Translations under genes and position numbers: made by a program | Shown here: one piece after another, positions 39,571 to 53,226 of the stretch | Position numbering within the stretch: position 1 is the first letter of the stretch | Layout: every line of letters starts with the position of its first letter | The notes under the pieces: model-generated | Seen by the model: the letters and a program-made list of their open reading frames with translations, nothing else | Told to the model about the DNA's origin: nothing | Database searches by the model: none | From: Lucifuga dentata | Lineage: Eukaryota; Chordata; Actinopteri; Ophidiiformes; Bythitidae | Direction: 5' to 3' | Assembly: GCA_014773175.1 (NCBI GenBank) | Contig: VXCM01002862.1 | Coordinates: forward strand, 9,989-73,988 | Length of the DNA stretch: 64,000 bases

Positions 39571-41463
39571 AAAGGGCCCTGAGATTTAGAAGCCGGTGCT
39601 TATGTGGGGGGCTTATGAAAGGAGCATGATGTTTCGCCACAGCAAATGGCTTTGGCTCAGGCCTTGTCATTGACAAGCTGTCCGCATTTCACTGTAATTT
39701 AGCGACCTTACCCCAGAGAGCAGGGTTGAGTTATATCATTTCTCTCTACCCTGTCTCCTCTCTTGCTACTCCCTCCCCCCTCCTCTCTCTTCTTCCCCTC
39801 GCCACATGCCCCCTTTCCCTCTACCCATGGCACCTCTCAATCTTTCTTTCTCTTTTCCAATTTTGTTTACCTCATCTCACCCTAGTCTCTTAATTCTTTC
39901 TTCTCCACACCATTATTCTTGACTTTTTTTGTACTCTCAGCCATTTTCCATCCTCCAGTCACATGCATCACCTGCTTACCCATCAAGTACCCAACCCAGT
40001 CTCATCACCTTAATTGGACTGCTCAGTTGTCACCCCTGACCTATTTTACTGCCTTTTATGATTGTGAACCAGGCTTTTCCAATGCAAAACAGATTATTTG
40101 CTGCTTTAATTTCATGCTGAAAAGATGCCTTTCTCTGTGCATGTTTAATGAACATTTGATCAAATTTGCAGTAATGATCTTACTTGAGCTTGAAATTATA
40201 TGAGACTTGAGATTGTACTGCATAATCAAGACATATAATAGGACAGTGATTTTAATGGCAATTCCCATTTTCTCCCCAAACAAATTCATTCTCTCATTAT
40301 ATGTATAAAGGAATATGCATCTAATCAGTCCAAACCCTCGATGAGGTGTCCCACAACACCGTTTAGAAGTTGCTTTCTTCACGCATGACTGAAAACGATT
40401 ACAGAAAATGAAAATGGACACCTCTGTAGGTACTCAAAATGCAAGTTTATCAAAACTCCAGTGTTTGCCAGAAAATTTGAATATAATGTAATGTTGCCCC
40501 CTTAAAAAAAAAAAAAAAAAAAAAAAAAACAGATGCCTGAGTGCATCTTAATAAAAAGACCAAATCCAAACAAAAGCACTGGTAAGTAGGCTTGGTAATA
40601 TGTCATTTCCAGGGAGGTTCCATGTTAACATTTTCATCTGGTGGAGAGAAATTAAGATTGGCCACTTTAGATGCTAATTTAATGGCTTAGCCCATGATTT
40701 CCCTTTCTCGGCAAAGCTTTACTCCCTCCATAAAGCTGTCATACTGGTTTCACATCCAGCTTCCTTAAAAACCCAGGTACAGAGATGCACAGCGGTCCTG
40801 TTCCCCCACTGAGAGAAACAACAACCTTCATTATGTCTAGTTTTAATCACTTAATCCCTGCGCTAATACAGGAGTAAACAAATAAAAGCACATCTAAGTA
40901 AATGAACAGTTGGAGTTGTTCTGTAATAGCTCGTAAATCTTTTCACATTTGTAATGAGCTACTCTCTCCTCTAGCTTCAACAGCAAGAAATCAGCACTTC
41001 ACACATGAGTAAGAGTGGCGGGAAAGAAGGCTCCTGCTTGAAATGTATGCCACTGTGAAATTTCAGGAAAGATTGGATTGTTTGTTGGGAGATGTTATGT
41101 TAATCCTTGAGAGAATCTTACACTCTATTTCAATGAACAAGGAGCACATCAAGGAAATGGAAAACACTAGTATAATTCAATGCTTTATTGTATAATTGAG
41201 ATGTTACATACAATATTTTGCTAGTTGGCTGCCTCAGTTGAAAAATGGAATTCCACTTTGCTTTTGCCATAGAAAATTTCAGCCTGAAACATGTGACTAA
41301 AGCTTATAAGTATTATCTTTAAAATGCTTATGAACTTGCTCCTGACCATAAATGCCCTAACTTTCCACTGCATCTAATTTCAAGCATTAGATAGAGATAT
41401 CTAACAATAAGTTCCTTTGAGATGACCATCCTTATCTTGTATCTAGGCAACTAGAAAACCACA

Positions 41464-41522
<59 letters not shown>

Positions 41523-41899
41523 AGCATACATCTCGTCTCACACTATTTGCAATTAAAAGCTCACATATCAGTCCTTAAAACCTGTTTATTCTGTTTAGTC
41601 TTTCCCTTTAAACACAAATGTGTGTATTGGTGGATTCCTGATGCATCATCCTCAGAGCAGAGTCTGTGTTTTATGGTTCTCCTTGAGGAGTGATGAAATG
41701 TTTACCAGTGGGTGAGGAACAAACAGGGCAAGGGGGTGTGATATGTGGGAGGACTCGCTCACTTCAACCACAGGAGGGAGGAGGAAGGAGGAGGAGGAGG
41801 AGGAGGAGGAGGAGGAGGATGAGATATAGGTTGAGTTTGATGTCACTACCCCCACAGAAATAAATCAAATGAGCCTGCAAAGTTAGTTAGAACAATGTG

Positions 41900-41940
<41 letters not shown>

Positions 41941-42347
41941 AGGTGTCTGCTGTTCCTCTTAAACCCTTCTGTTTTCTGCCCACCAGTCTTCAGTTTGCAA
42001 TAATTTCTGGGATTCAGACTTACGTAACCTTCAGTTATCCCGTGATGTCTGGCATTCGGTGCTGATGCTTTGAAACTGAGTTGCCACAGAAACGGTGCTG
42101 GATTTTTCTTCTTTAGTAAAAAAACGTTCACTTAGGCAAAAAAAGAAAAAAAAGATGATTAATTCTACTGAATGTTATGATGAATGTTATGATGAAGTCA
42201 TCATCATGCGATCAACTGATTAATTGTAGTTAATTTCCTTTGTGTGATGAAGCATATCAGCTCACATGTATGTGGTAAAACATGTTATATTATTTACAGT
42301 TTCAGATTTCAATTTAGAGATGATTTTTTTTTAAATTTGTTATTCCC
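39571..42347. other. Noncoding block with several microsatellites
   Basis: Pyrimidine-rich 39740-39900, poly-A 40504-40529, (CT)n 41464-41521, (GGA)n 41772-41819 and (TG)n 41901-41939. No gene recognised. Confidence 0.5.
41464..41521. repeat. (CT)n microsatellite
   Basis: About 28 CT units. Confidence 0.95.
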
Positions 42348-42930
42348 TAAAGGACCATACCAATGATTTTGCATGTTTAAGCCCAATATTATGTTGTATT
42401 ATGTTACATGACTGACAACCATTAAAAAAAAACCAAAAAAAAAAACAAACAAACAAACAAACAAACAAACATGAAACCATATATTGGTTGTTGTCAAATC
42501 CTTTAATCTTTCAAAATCAAATGTTGAGGCAATACACCTACGTTACAATCCAATGTTTTGCCTGCTATCCAAATGTAGAAGGGGCGGTCATTTTTAATTT
42601 CTTGGTAAAATCTGTCTTCTCCTGGGACTATATTCCCTGGTGGAGCCATACATTTTTTTCCATGCTGCTCCATGTTGGACCAGTTAAATACATTACATTA
42701 CATTACAAATAAATTACATCAACAAAAAAATTTTGTAGACATCATGTTTGCTGTGATGGATTACATATCTCAAGCATGTTTAACGTCTCTACAAGTTGAT
42801 TTTAATAGCCTATTGGAATGAACTGAAACCAATGGCAATCTGGAAGGTAGGAAAAACTACTCTAAGATTTACTGCTATAGTATGTTTTGGGAAATTGTTG
42901 TCACTCAAAACCACTCGTGTGGCCCTTTAA
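42348..42930 (-). mobile_element. Family M element, copy D
   Basis: Starts TAAAGGACCATACCAATGAT, then GCATGTTTAAGCCCAATATT, and ends CGTGTGGCCCTTTAA. Interior as in copy C (TCTTCTCCTGGGACTATATT, GTCTCTACAAGTTGATTTTA, TATGTTTTGGGAAATTGTTG). A (CAAA)n run at 42444-42470 interrupts the left part; part of the right inverted repeat is deleted. Confidence 0.75.
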
Positions 42931-44153
42931 TGATAAGAAAGGAATGCCCACTTCTGTAAAACCTGCAAAACCTTTAATGTTTCACCATTACCGATATGGC
43001 TTTATCTCTTTTTCCTATCTTTTTTGATGTTTTGCCAAATTATAAAGACAACCAGAATTAACCTGCACAATAGCTTCTAGTGCATTATCTATTTCGACTC
43101 TTTGTTTAATCTCCTTTCTTTAATCTTCCACCGCAGCCTTTAGTAGTTCAGTTTGCGGTGTTGGCGGGGTTGCTATACATGGGGATTAAAGACTTCACTT
43201 GTCATTCTTTACTGATGCAATCCCTCGGTGTTCATAGTGCAGTATTTAGTGACAATATATCTGTTGCAATAAAATGACAGCCTGGAGGAAATCATAATGC
43301 AGCCCACACACTCACAGAGCTAGTTTCATGGATAGGCTGCTGTGGTAAAAATAGTTTCCAAAGGACTGCATGAATAAAAATCTGATGCACTGGGTTCACA
43401 AGTAGAACGAGCATTAAAAGCTTGTAGAAATGAACCTTAGAGTCACAGCATTTGGCAGAATAACCACAGTAACAGACTATGAAGGATGTATATAAACTGT
43501 GCAGGTGTGGCTCTTTTAAGGTATTGCACTAGCATTAAAATAAGTGCACCTGCAGTCCCAAAGTATCTGTGCAGCTAGCGCTTCTAGAAGTTTCAAGTTT
43601 GACAGTATATAGCTGCACAAAACTTAACTGCTGTACTATATTTTCCCACATAAGGAAAAGTTGGTATAGTCATTTGGGAGGGAGACATTTTTTGCTAGGT
43701 TATAATTTCCTTCTACTCCTTAACCACACACGTTTGCAGCCACTATAGAATCCAGAATGAATGTAGGAAGCAGATAATTGTAATGTGGGAGTTTATTACA
43801 ATATAGACTGCAGTGGCTTATAATATTCATTATAGACATTCATTCATTGATTATTCTTCCATAACCCAATTAATCATTTAGAGTCTGATAATAAAAATAG
43901 CTACAAATGCCTATTATTCCTTGTGAACATGGTAATGTTGAGAAAAAAAAAAAACAAAAAACAAAGAGACTGAGAGGAAAACAGCAAATTTGTGCATTTG
44001 TCAAACAGGAAATAGCAAATGTTTACTCAACAACTTATTATTAAAATTTTTGTTGATAAACTTTCAGTCGCTGTCAGTCAACTAATCATTTGTTTTAGGA
44101 CTAATAAAGATAAATTATCTAGAAAGCCTGGACAACCATGAGTTTTTCAAACC
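42931..44153. other. AT-rich noncoding block
   Basis: Nothing recognised beyond short A-runs near 43940. Confidence 0.45.
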
Positions 44154-44860
44154 TGTAGTTTGTTTGCTTTGTTCCAAATTAGGGACTAACTTATAATGTT
44201 GCTTTTACACTTGGTTCATCCAACTTTACAACTATACACTCAGACATTGTATTAAAGAGAAAAACCCAAACTATAGGCATCTAAACATGTCAAAAGCCAC
44301 CCTAGAATACTCACCATGCTCATTGTTTGGAAAAATTCTGGCAGCAGAGCGAGAAAATCTAAACAAAGAAGTTAGTCAGAATACTGAAATAACATTAAAC
44401 AGAAATGACATAAATTATTGGTTGAATGCATCATTTAGACCAAATATCAAGCAAATCTGTGCCAGCAAAAATGCCGACATTGAATGTTCTTCAAGACATC
44501 TGGAAAATTGCATATTGCTTCACAATATGTGAAGACATGCTGCCTTTAGATGGCTGAGCAGGAGAATGGAGCGCATATTGATCAGATGCTAACCTTCAGC
44601 AACTTAATCTGAAGAAGCGTTAGATAAGCTTCATAATGCATGTTATGACCTTTTCAAGCATCTCTTTGATATTCTATGGATAATTAAAGGTATAGACTAT
44701 TTGCATGCACCTACAACCTTCTCTGCTTCTATCAGATCAATAGCTCACTCCTTTAGAACTAGTTTGGATTATATTCGCACCATAAACAAACCATTCTTGA
44801 ATTAATTTGAGACTATGCCTTGATCCAATTATTTTGGTTTGGACACAAGTGTGTTTTACT
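44154..44860 (+). repeat. Dispersed repeat, family R, copy 2
   Basis: Matches 38770-39432 in order: AATTAGGGACTAA, GCAGCAGAGCGAGAAAATC, GACATCTGGAAAATTGCATA, TGCTGCCTTTAGATGGCTGA, GCACCTACAACCTTCTCTGC and GAACTAGTTTGGATTATATT. Beyond the shared part it continues through TTTTGGTTTGGACACAAGTG. A third fragment lies at 45720-45775. Confidence 0.65.
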
Positions 44861-45456
44861 GTGTTCACATATACCCAACCAAATCAAATTTAAAGGGTGA
44901 AATGTTTTAAAACAATCCCATAATAAACTGCATGAGGAAACTGCAATCTGCTTTGCACTTGTCTAGAATAAGAGAACACAACACATGCACACAGCATATT
45001 TTATCTTTACTTGATTCTGTTCCTCAGCAAAGCAGTAAGGAGATGAAACGCTGACTCCGGCTGATAGTTCCACATGATGGATGTCGCCCACAGGTGACAA
45101 TTCATGCTGACAGCTACAATGACAAAAAACATACTTTATAGTGACCGCCAGAATACCCTGCTACTACCTCTTACCCAGCTTCTCCATGGATGTGGCTTGA
45201 TACCCTCTTTGCCAATCATTCTGTAGAGGCATACGATTGAAAAGTGCCACCAACATACATGATCAGGTTAAGTGAGATTTTTTTCTTTTTTCCTCTCTCA
45301 AAATGTCCTTGCATATGATTTGAGTCCATTATATAATCTATGTTGATGAAGTTTCTTGTGGGTGGAGAGTTTCAGGGAGGAATTAGTAGGGCAGTTGTTA
45401 ATTATAACTCCACCACACTGCAAAGGCACACATTTGGGCACCTTTATGCCTGCAGA

Positions 45457-45458
<2 letters not shown>

Positions 45459-45501
<43 letters not shown>

Positions 45502-45538
45502 GTGTGTGTGTATGTGTGTATGTGTGTGTGTGTGTGTG
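45459..45538. repeat. (TG)n microsatellite, interrupted
   Basis: TG repeat with TT and TATG interruptions. Confidence 0.95.
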
Positions 45539-45719
45539 AAGGGAAGGATGGAGGTGTATGTTTTGTTGGGTTTTTGTGCACATGTATTCTTGTGTGGCTA
45601 CAACTACAACATTTCTCCAGATGTCCCAATAACTGGTGTATGTTAGCATTATATGCACCAGAAAGTGAAATAATTTACAATAGATAGTAGACTCCTTAAA
45701 TACATGAATAATTTCACAT

Positions 45720-45775
45720 ATATTTTCAAACATTGCATTAAAGAGAGAAATCCAAACTATAGGGTATTATATGTT
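45720..45775 (+). repeat. Family R fragment
   Basis: CATTGCATTAAAGAGAGAAA followed by TCCAAACTATAGG parallels CATTGTATTAAAGAGAAAAA and CCCAAACTATAGG at 44246-44278. Confidence 0.5.
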
Positions 45776-48326
45776 TAGGGCTTATTATGTTGTTCAGTGT
45801 TTATTTTGAATATTAATAAAAGCTTGTGAAAATCAGATGAACAAAATCAATAATTTAAATTAGAAAAACCTTACAAAATCAGAATATTAAAATAGTAGCA
45901 TGCGTAGGACAACCACAAAGTATTTTAATGCTATTTCGTTTAATGTTACTTATTTTCAGGAACTCATGCATATAATTTGCTGCTCATTTGTATTTTGTCT
46001 TTTAGCTCTGTTCTATTCTGTCCTACAGATTTGAACTATATTTTGTGGTAACCTAAGTCACATTAGAGGGCACGAGACGAAGTGAGTAAGGAAGATAAGC
46101 TAAGATCCCCTTTAAGAACCTCTCTATCCCTTAGGATGGAGATTATAGCTTCAAAGCTAATTGTTTCTTTTTTTTTTTTTTTTTTTNTTTTTTTTTTTTT
46201 TTTTTCCTTTTTTCCATCTTGGAGAATGTTCAGGAAATCAAGTAGTGTGGCCCTTTTCCTTTCAATTTCCTTCTTAATAAATCCCCGTCTTTTATCCCCT
46301 GTCCTAATATAACAGCAAATTAAAATTCATTGAATTTCAACGTGTTCATTAGGCTCTGAAGGTGAGCCCTCTGTGAGTGGATCTGCTGCTTTAGAGGTAC
46401 TTGTCTTCCTCTGTATAAGGAAATGACAAGTAGAGATGGAGTGTCAGAGAAGGAAATGCAGAACACGAGTGAAACTGGATGAGAGGCTATCCTTTTGCTG
46501 AGGGATTTTCTCTATGCTGTAAGCTTCCTATAGCACGTGCCTGCAAATATGCATGAGCTGTATGCTTGTAATTACACACAGCATGCAGAATGTACTAGCT
46601 GCATACAAATGTCGTAGCAGACAAATATGTTATTTACATTTCAAGAAACCTAAAGGGACACTTTTGTAGCATTAGGGGAAGAGAAAGTTTTCATTTTGCC
46701 ATGGTAAATGGTTTTGTCAGCATTTGGGAATTCATGTCTTTTCAAAGACGTGCAAACAGTGGGTCAGTAACCCTGAGTTCTTCACAGAGCCAGTCTCCAA
46801 GCAAATAGTCAGAGTCCAGAGGGAAGATTAAATACCAAGAATACCAGACTGTGAAAACTTTTTTTTTCCATAAGAAAACAAAAAGTATAAAGCAGTCTGG
46901 ATGCAACATTCACATTAGCCTATGTGGCCAATAATATAAGGTCAAAAAAGTTTTTTTGTGATACTTTGACAAATAAATCCACCCTACACTAACAACTCTA
47001 CCATCCTATGGAACCTGGGCGGTGATATTTGTGCAAAAAATCCCAACAAAAAAAGTGAGTCTGTGAGTTACAACTGTTTAATTATAAACATAAAGAACCT
47101 ACTCATGACCCATAAATGTTTGTAATTAATCTGTAATGTCTTTTTTCTGAAACACTTTTTTGTGTAACAAAGTTTAATACACTTGCATATGGTTATTTCT
47201 AACAGCCTCCAAGTGTTTCAAAGCGGTTACTGTAAAGTTCAGAACAAGTGCACAATCAATTTGTAGGTGTGGTTAGCTATCCTATGGTCACATGATGTTT
47301 ATAATTAAGTCACTCCCACAAATTAATAACTTGTACTTATGTTTTAAGTATCTAGGCTACGAGTTGCCCACAGGCTATTATGTCTTTCACATGCATTAGT
47401 AACTCATGGCCAGACATTATTATGGTTATTTTTCCACAAATGTCACTGTCCAAGCTTCACACCATCCCACCATCAATACAATATTTTTCTAAAAAGCTTT
47501 GAAAGTTTTTTTTGCTCAAAAATCTTTTAAAGCAGCAACATAACTGTAAGCAGTGTTGGGGATTTCTTTTGATACAAAGCCATTATCATTATTAGTATCA
47601 CTTTCATTTATTATTTAATTTATTCATTTATTATTTAACACTATTGTCACTGTAAGTTCTATTCTGAAAAGGGAAATACTAACAGTGCTTTTAAAACAGA
47701 CTAAAACTTTTTTTTTTTTTTCACTATCCCTGAAGAAAATACTTCCTATACTGAAACTGAATAATTAAAATCTACTGGTAAACTATAGGTTATCATGTTT
47801 TTGAAAGTCCAAACTGTTGTATAAGACTGAAATCACACAATACATACAACACTGAAATGATACAATTTATTGTGTTACATTCTTGATGTTTTCTTGCCAG
47901 AAAGTTGAACTACATTTGCTACAGTATAACAAAATGTTATGTTGACATAAATATTAATGAATGACACAGTTAAAATCAGATAGCTGTGTATTGTCCAGGG
48001 GGGTTATTTGAATTTTGTATTAATTTCCCTTTTTATAAGAATATTGAATTGTGCTCTGTAGATTAAGCAGAACAGATTTGCACACCTTACTGCCAAGCAA
48101 AATCAATCAATTCCTTGACAGGTCAGTGAGGTCCTGATGGATTTGTATTTAATAAATATCTGATACATGAGCCAAATTAAATAAGTGGGATTTCCAGTGG
48201 AACATAACATATGCTGCATGTACTTGAGCAAGCCAGTATTTCCCTACTGCAAACTCTTCACATTGTTGTTTTGAAAAAGATACAGGTCACGAGGAGTGCA
48301 AGAGAAAGGGAGAGATATAGATAGAC

Positions 48327-48329
<3 letters not shown>

Positions 48330-48370
<41 letters not shown>
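48330..48370. repeat. (GA)n microsatellite
   Basis: About 20 GA units preceded by a short GATA/GACA run. Confidence 0.95.
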
Positions 48371-48373
<3 letters not shown>

Positions 48374-49078
48374 ACCAGTTTTGGCCTTCTCTGATGTGTG
48401 CGTGAGGGAACTGGATTGTATGTGTGTGTGTGTGTGTTTGAGTGTTGCGGTTGGGGGGGATGAGAAAAATCAAGGACAGCCGCCTGTGCCTTCCCTAACT
48501 CTGTTAGGCCAGACTGGCATTTTAATAAGGGCTGCTGAATACCACTGCTTCATACACCAGGGGAGCCGCCGCACAGTCACACATCACGTGCACACAAAAT
48601 GTGTAGAGGGAGGCGAAGGCAGAAATCATGCTTAGGTGTGCATCCCCCTTGACATACACACACACAAGCATCTGTATACACGCACATGCACGTGATACTT
48701 GCAGAATCATAAAGAATTATGTTTGATATGTAAAAACTGCATGTCTATATGTTATATAGATAAATTACTGCGGAGGTAAATCTATAAATGCTAAATTAAA
48801 TTGGTATACCTACCATGACACCACATTGTAATGCCATTACTGTCTGTACACAAACAGCCCGAGTGGGCTGTGTAGATACAAGAGTGCTTTCACATTCTCA
48901 CATGTCAGGCACAGAGCCCATTGACAGCGTGGAGTGGGAGGGAGCAATGAGACTGCACTGACTGAAACGCTGCATAAGAGTTCTGTTAGCCTTAACTGCA
49001 CATCAGCTGCTGAATATGGTGTCTGTTAAATATGGAGGTGGTGCATCAGGCAAAAGCAGCTACTGTCATTAAAGCCAT

Positions 49079-49165
49079 TAAATCCTTTATACAAATAAAA
49101 GTACTAATAACACAATGAAATGCTTCATTGTAAGTAAAAGTTCTGCACTCAAAATGAAAGATACA
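49079..49165 (+). repeat. Fragment similar to the left end of the 30600 element
   Basis: ATAAAAGTACTAATAACACA and AAAAGTTCTGCACTCAAAAT parallel the TCACTTAAGTGGAAAGACTA and CTCCTGTATTCAAAACT blocks at 30628-30700. Confidence 0.4.
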
Positions 49166-51937
49166 TGAATCTCTGTGCTGTCACCGTATGATAAAATTTA
49201 AATAGCAGCAGTCATGTCAGGTGCAAGTTAAAAAAAATAAAATACCAACAAATTAAGAGGGAGATAAAAAACAAGTGTGTGGCTAATGTAAAATAAAACA
49301 CAACTTATTATTGTGAAGAATGGAGTCTGTCAGTTAAATTGCTGATGCATTAATGTTTGTGGCACATGTAATCAGTAATGGAAATTCCCAAAATTAAAGA
49401 TAGAGGGATTTCAGCCAACAACCTCTGAAATCAAAGGTCATGCAACTTTTTTCCTTCTTTTGTTTTTTTTTTTAATGTGACAAGAGCAGTACTTTTTGCA
49501 CTTTATCCCATGTTGAATGAAGTGGATAAAAACTACATTTGTTTCCCGCTGCAATGTAATGGAGCAATAGCAGAAATGGAGCAACATAACTCAATACGAG
49601 AGTCTCAAAATCATCCTGATGAATAATATTTATGCATGTACTTTCGTATTTTTTTTTTTTTTACTTGGCAGAAGAAAATCTGACGTGGAGATTAATAGAC
49701 ATGAAAGTTCTCATATTGACCAATGCAGATAAAAGCTGAATAATACATTATGTTCACACATACTGTGTCTGCTGTGTCTGCTTTAGCCATCGATCTGATG
49801 TAGATGCAATGGAGTTGCTGCTTGCTGTGATGCAGTCATCGAATTGCTGCCACCACAGTCATAGTCTCAACACCACCCTCTGCTGAAGACTGTCAAAATG
49901 TATCTCTGCATAGAAGCCCAGTCCAGTTATAATGCTCTCATTTCCTCTGACACTGCTGAAATATATTAAATGTCATCTGCATCATATAGAAAATGGAGTA
50001 CATTTTATACTTTTCTTTACCAAAAGTGGGGGGAAAAAAAGAGAGTGCTGACTTTGTATCACAATTTGACTCCAGCAACTGCAAATGCATGCGGGACCAA
50101 ACTAATATGTTGACCTTTTAAGCTGACAAGTGTGTAATGTGATTGCATGCGCACGGTCCCATTTCTATTTTCCTGAGATTTCTTTTCACACAGCGGGGAG
50201 AACGGTTTGTGAGAGGGATCAGAGTGGCTATGATACCACTCGCCTTTTTAAGCAAGGAAGAGATAAAACAGACCAAAGTCCTGATTGGTGAAAAATCCAC
50301 CCTGATTAGCTTTGATGTGCTCATATGTTGTTGTTCCTACTTCTGATTTTTTTTTTCTTAATTTATATCACCATTACAGAAATATAAAATCTGTAAGAGA
50401 GAAAGGCAACATGGGCTTATTGTCGGTCGCTGCTTTCTAGAGGGCATGTTTTGCTCTGCTTGTCAGCAAAGAATAATTTGTTTCCAGATCTGGTGTGTTA
50501 ATGCACATGACTAATTCTCACAGAGGCATGTACAGTAAGCAGGGAAAAGCATGAAAATTTATGAATAATCATGCGTTACTCCAATTCAATTATTGGTGCC
50601 CTTAAGTAAGAGGAAAATAACCTTGGATTCCACTGAGAACTTCTGCTTTCCCTGATACATTCATTTTCAAGAAAGGCAGCTGAATCCATGCCTATTTTTA
50701 TTTTTTATGTTTTTACACATGCATGCAATTATTGCTTCCATATGGTCCTTATACATAAACCTATTCATAACCCCAACATGTATAGGCTCTGGCTCGTCCC
50801 TTTATATTATTGGAATTGCCCAATGGGCATTGACAGCAGGGATTTAATGAATTAAAGTGGACATAGCTGACTCAGTTCAATCGATAACTGGTCCCAAATG
50901 GAGCCCTCTGCATTGTGTGCCAGAAACAGCAAAGAGAAAGGGAGACAGAAAGACAGAGAGACAGTGACAGAGAACAAGAGGAAGAAAGAGAGAGAGAGGA
51001 GAAGAAAAAGGATACAAAGGGGAAGAAGAGGACTGCCTAACCCTCCAGAGAGATATGATATGACAAGAGAGAGAGAACCAAGGATATAGCTGTATATAGA
51101 AATACATGAAAGCAATGACTGAGATCCAACTGATGAAGGGGTTAAGCATTTTGCTGTTTTTTACCCTAATGACTCCCAGTGCTTCTACTTAAGGAGACTA
51201 GTTTCTGTTATATCCCCCTGCACCATACACATTTAAACTTTTTTTTTTTTTTTTTTNTTTTTTTTTTTTTTTTTGGTCCAAAAGCAGCTTGTTTGTACAC
51301 CACAAACAAACTGGGACTTTATAACACATGTGGCCTCATTCCGTCCGCTGCCTATAGAAACAACATTTGTCTTGCTCTCCATCTGAGCGCTGAAAATCTT
51401 AATTGTTGTGGCCTTTTGAGCAATAAACATTTAATACTGGTGTGCACTGTTGCAAGATACAGTCTGGCAGTAGCAGAAAGTGAGCAAGTTTGGTTCGTTT
51501 TGCATACGAACCAGATTTCAGAAAACATCAGGCCTTGAAATAAAATGCTAATAGGTATTACAAGGATCCAAAAATCTCCATCCTTGCTAATTTGGTTGGA
51601 TAGTAATGTCAGAAATTCCTTGGCACCATTTTTTCTGTAGATTTTAGCTGTTTTATTTGTTTTTATAGTGTATCTTTGTATATATTTATATGTATGAATT
51701 CTTGATGTATGACATATTATGCCATGGCCACTGAAAATATGTGTATCTGATTGGCTGGCAGGTGTCTGTTGTCTCACACATAAATTCAGTGCACAGTTTG
51801 ACTACCATTCTAAATTGGTGCATAGGGTATATTAAACTCAGGTCACCATAGCAACAATGCTTCTTCTTCTTCATTCTGTGTAAACATGGGGAAATGAACC
51901 TAACCACAGGTTACACTGACAACAAATTAACTTCAAA

Positions 51938-51947
51938 TGATGATGAC

Positions 51948-51992
<45 letters not shown>
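51938..51992. repeat. (GAT)n microsatellite
   Basis: About 18 GAT units with one GAC; encodes only poly-D or poly-H shadows. Confidence 0.95.
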
Positions 51993-51994
<2 letters not shown>

Positions 51995-53173
51995 GCACAT
52001 AGTTGCTTGTGGTAAGCGACATTATACGTACAAGCCTCACACCACACTCGGATGTGTGCTTTGGGCTGTAGATTCATTTGCCTCCACCTCATCTATTATT
52101 TTCATATATGATACCACCTCATGTATTATTAAATTACTAAATAATAGCTATTGATTTTCCAGATCCAATGTAATTCTCTGCACTCTGGGTGGATTTGGAT
52201 TTCTGGATAGTAAAAGCTTAAACAACTATGTGTCAAATCAGTCTGTTCAAAGAATCCACTCACCTTTTCTTTTATTTTTGTTTTAGTTTTTCCCACCCCG
52301 TGCCCTCTTTTTGTGTTTTCCTGCCTTGACAGGGAACCGTTTCACCTGTCATGTCACACCTGTGAATACCTGTGTGATGGATGGTATTCCAGTTAGAGCT
52401 CTGCTCTGTTTAAGGCACACAGCAGGGGAGAAGCACACTGTCACCTCCCACTCTACCTGTCATGCACCGCACGCTTCTCACGTCACCATGTATTACTTAG
52501 ACTTTCTCTTACCATTTTTTCAAAGCAGCCATCTTTCACTCTCTATCCTTTTGCTGGGCTTTCTTTCCTCCTCTGACACTCTTTTTGTCTTTCTACTGTG
52601 TATCTATCAGTCCTCTGCAGACAGCTCATAGTTTTCCCTGCACAATGATTCATTTCGCATTTGCATTTTGCCATTATTTTAGTATAAGGTAATGAAATGA
52701 CACTGTGTCCTGCAGTGAACCTATTTGGTGTTTAGTCACAGAGTTTTCAGATTTAGTTTTTGCTTCTAAAACTTTTATACACTTTTTGCTTCATTGTCTT
52801 AAGAGGAGGACAGTGTAATCTAATGGTACTCCTTTCACACATCTTTTCCATTAGTCTTTCTCTCCTCCCATCTTCTTGCACCCAATTATTTCCTCACAGT
52901 AGCCCATCCCACTAATCATAGTGTGTGCCAATAATGGACAAAGTGCTGAAATTTAGTTATGCTAACAAGGAGTGGGGCAAAAGTAGCCTTTTCAGGCTCC
53001 GCTCCAGTAATGGGTCCTTGACTGATTGACAAGCCTATTCTCTGCTCCTCCTGAGTGACAACTCTGCAGTCGCCGCAGCAACGTAGGAAATGAGAGTGGA
53101 ATTACAATACCAACCATGTCACCTCCTCAGGGGACAGGAGAAAGGAAAATACAATCACAGTCTCTATCAAACA

Positions 53174-53174
<1 letters not shown>

Positions 53175-53226
<52 letters not shown>
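53175..53226. repeat. (CA)n microsatellite
   Basis: About 25 CA units with one CG near the end. Confidence 0.95.

Larger units (their letters stand above)
44861..51238. other. Noncoding block
   Basis: Contains a family R fragment (45720-45775), (TG)n 45459-45538, T-run with N 46168-46205, (GA)n 48330-48370, (TG)n ~48419-48437 and a fragment at 49079-49165 similar to the left end of the 30600 element. No exon recognised. Confidence 0.5.

Noticed and set aside
51894..52154. Poly-aspartate / poly-histidine open frames
   Set aside because: Direct product of the (GAT)n repeat.
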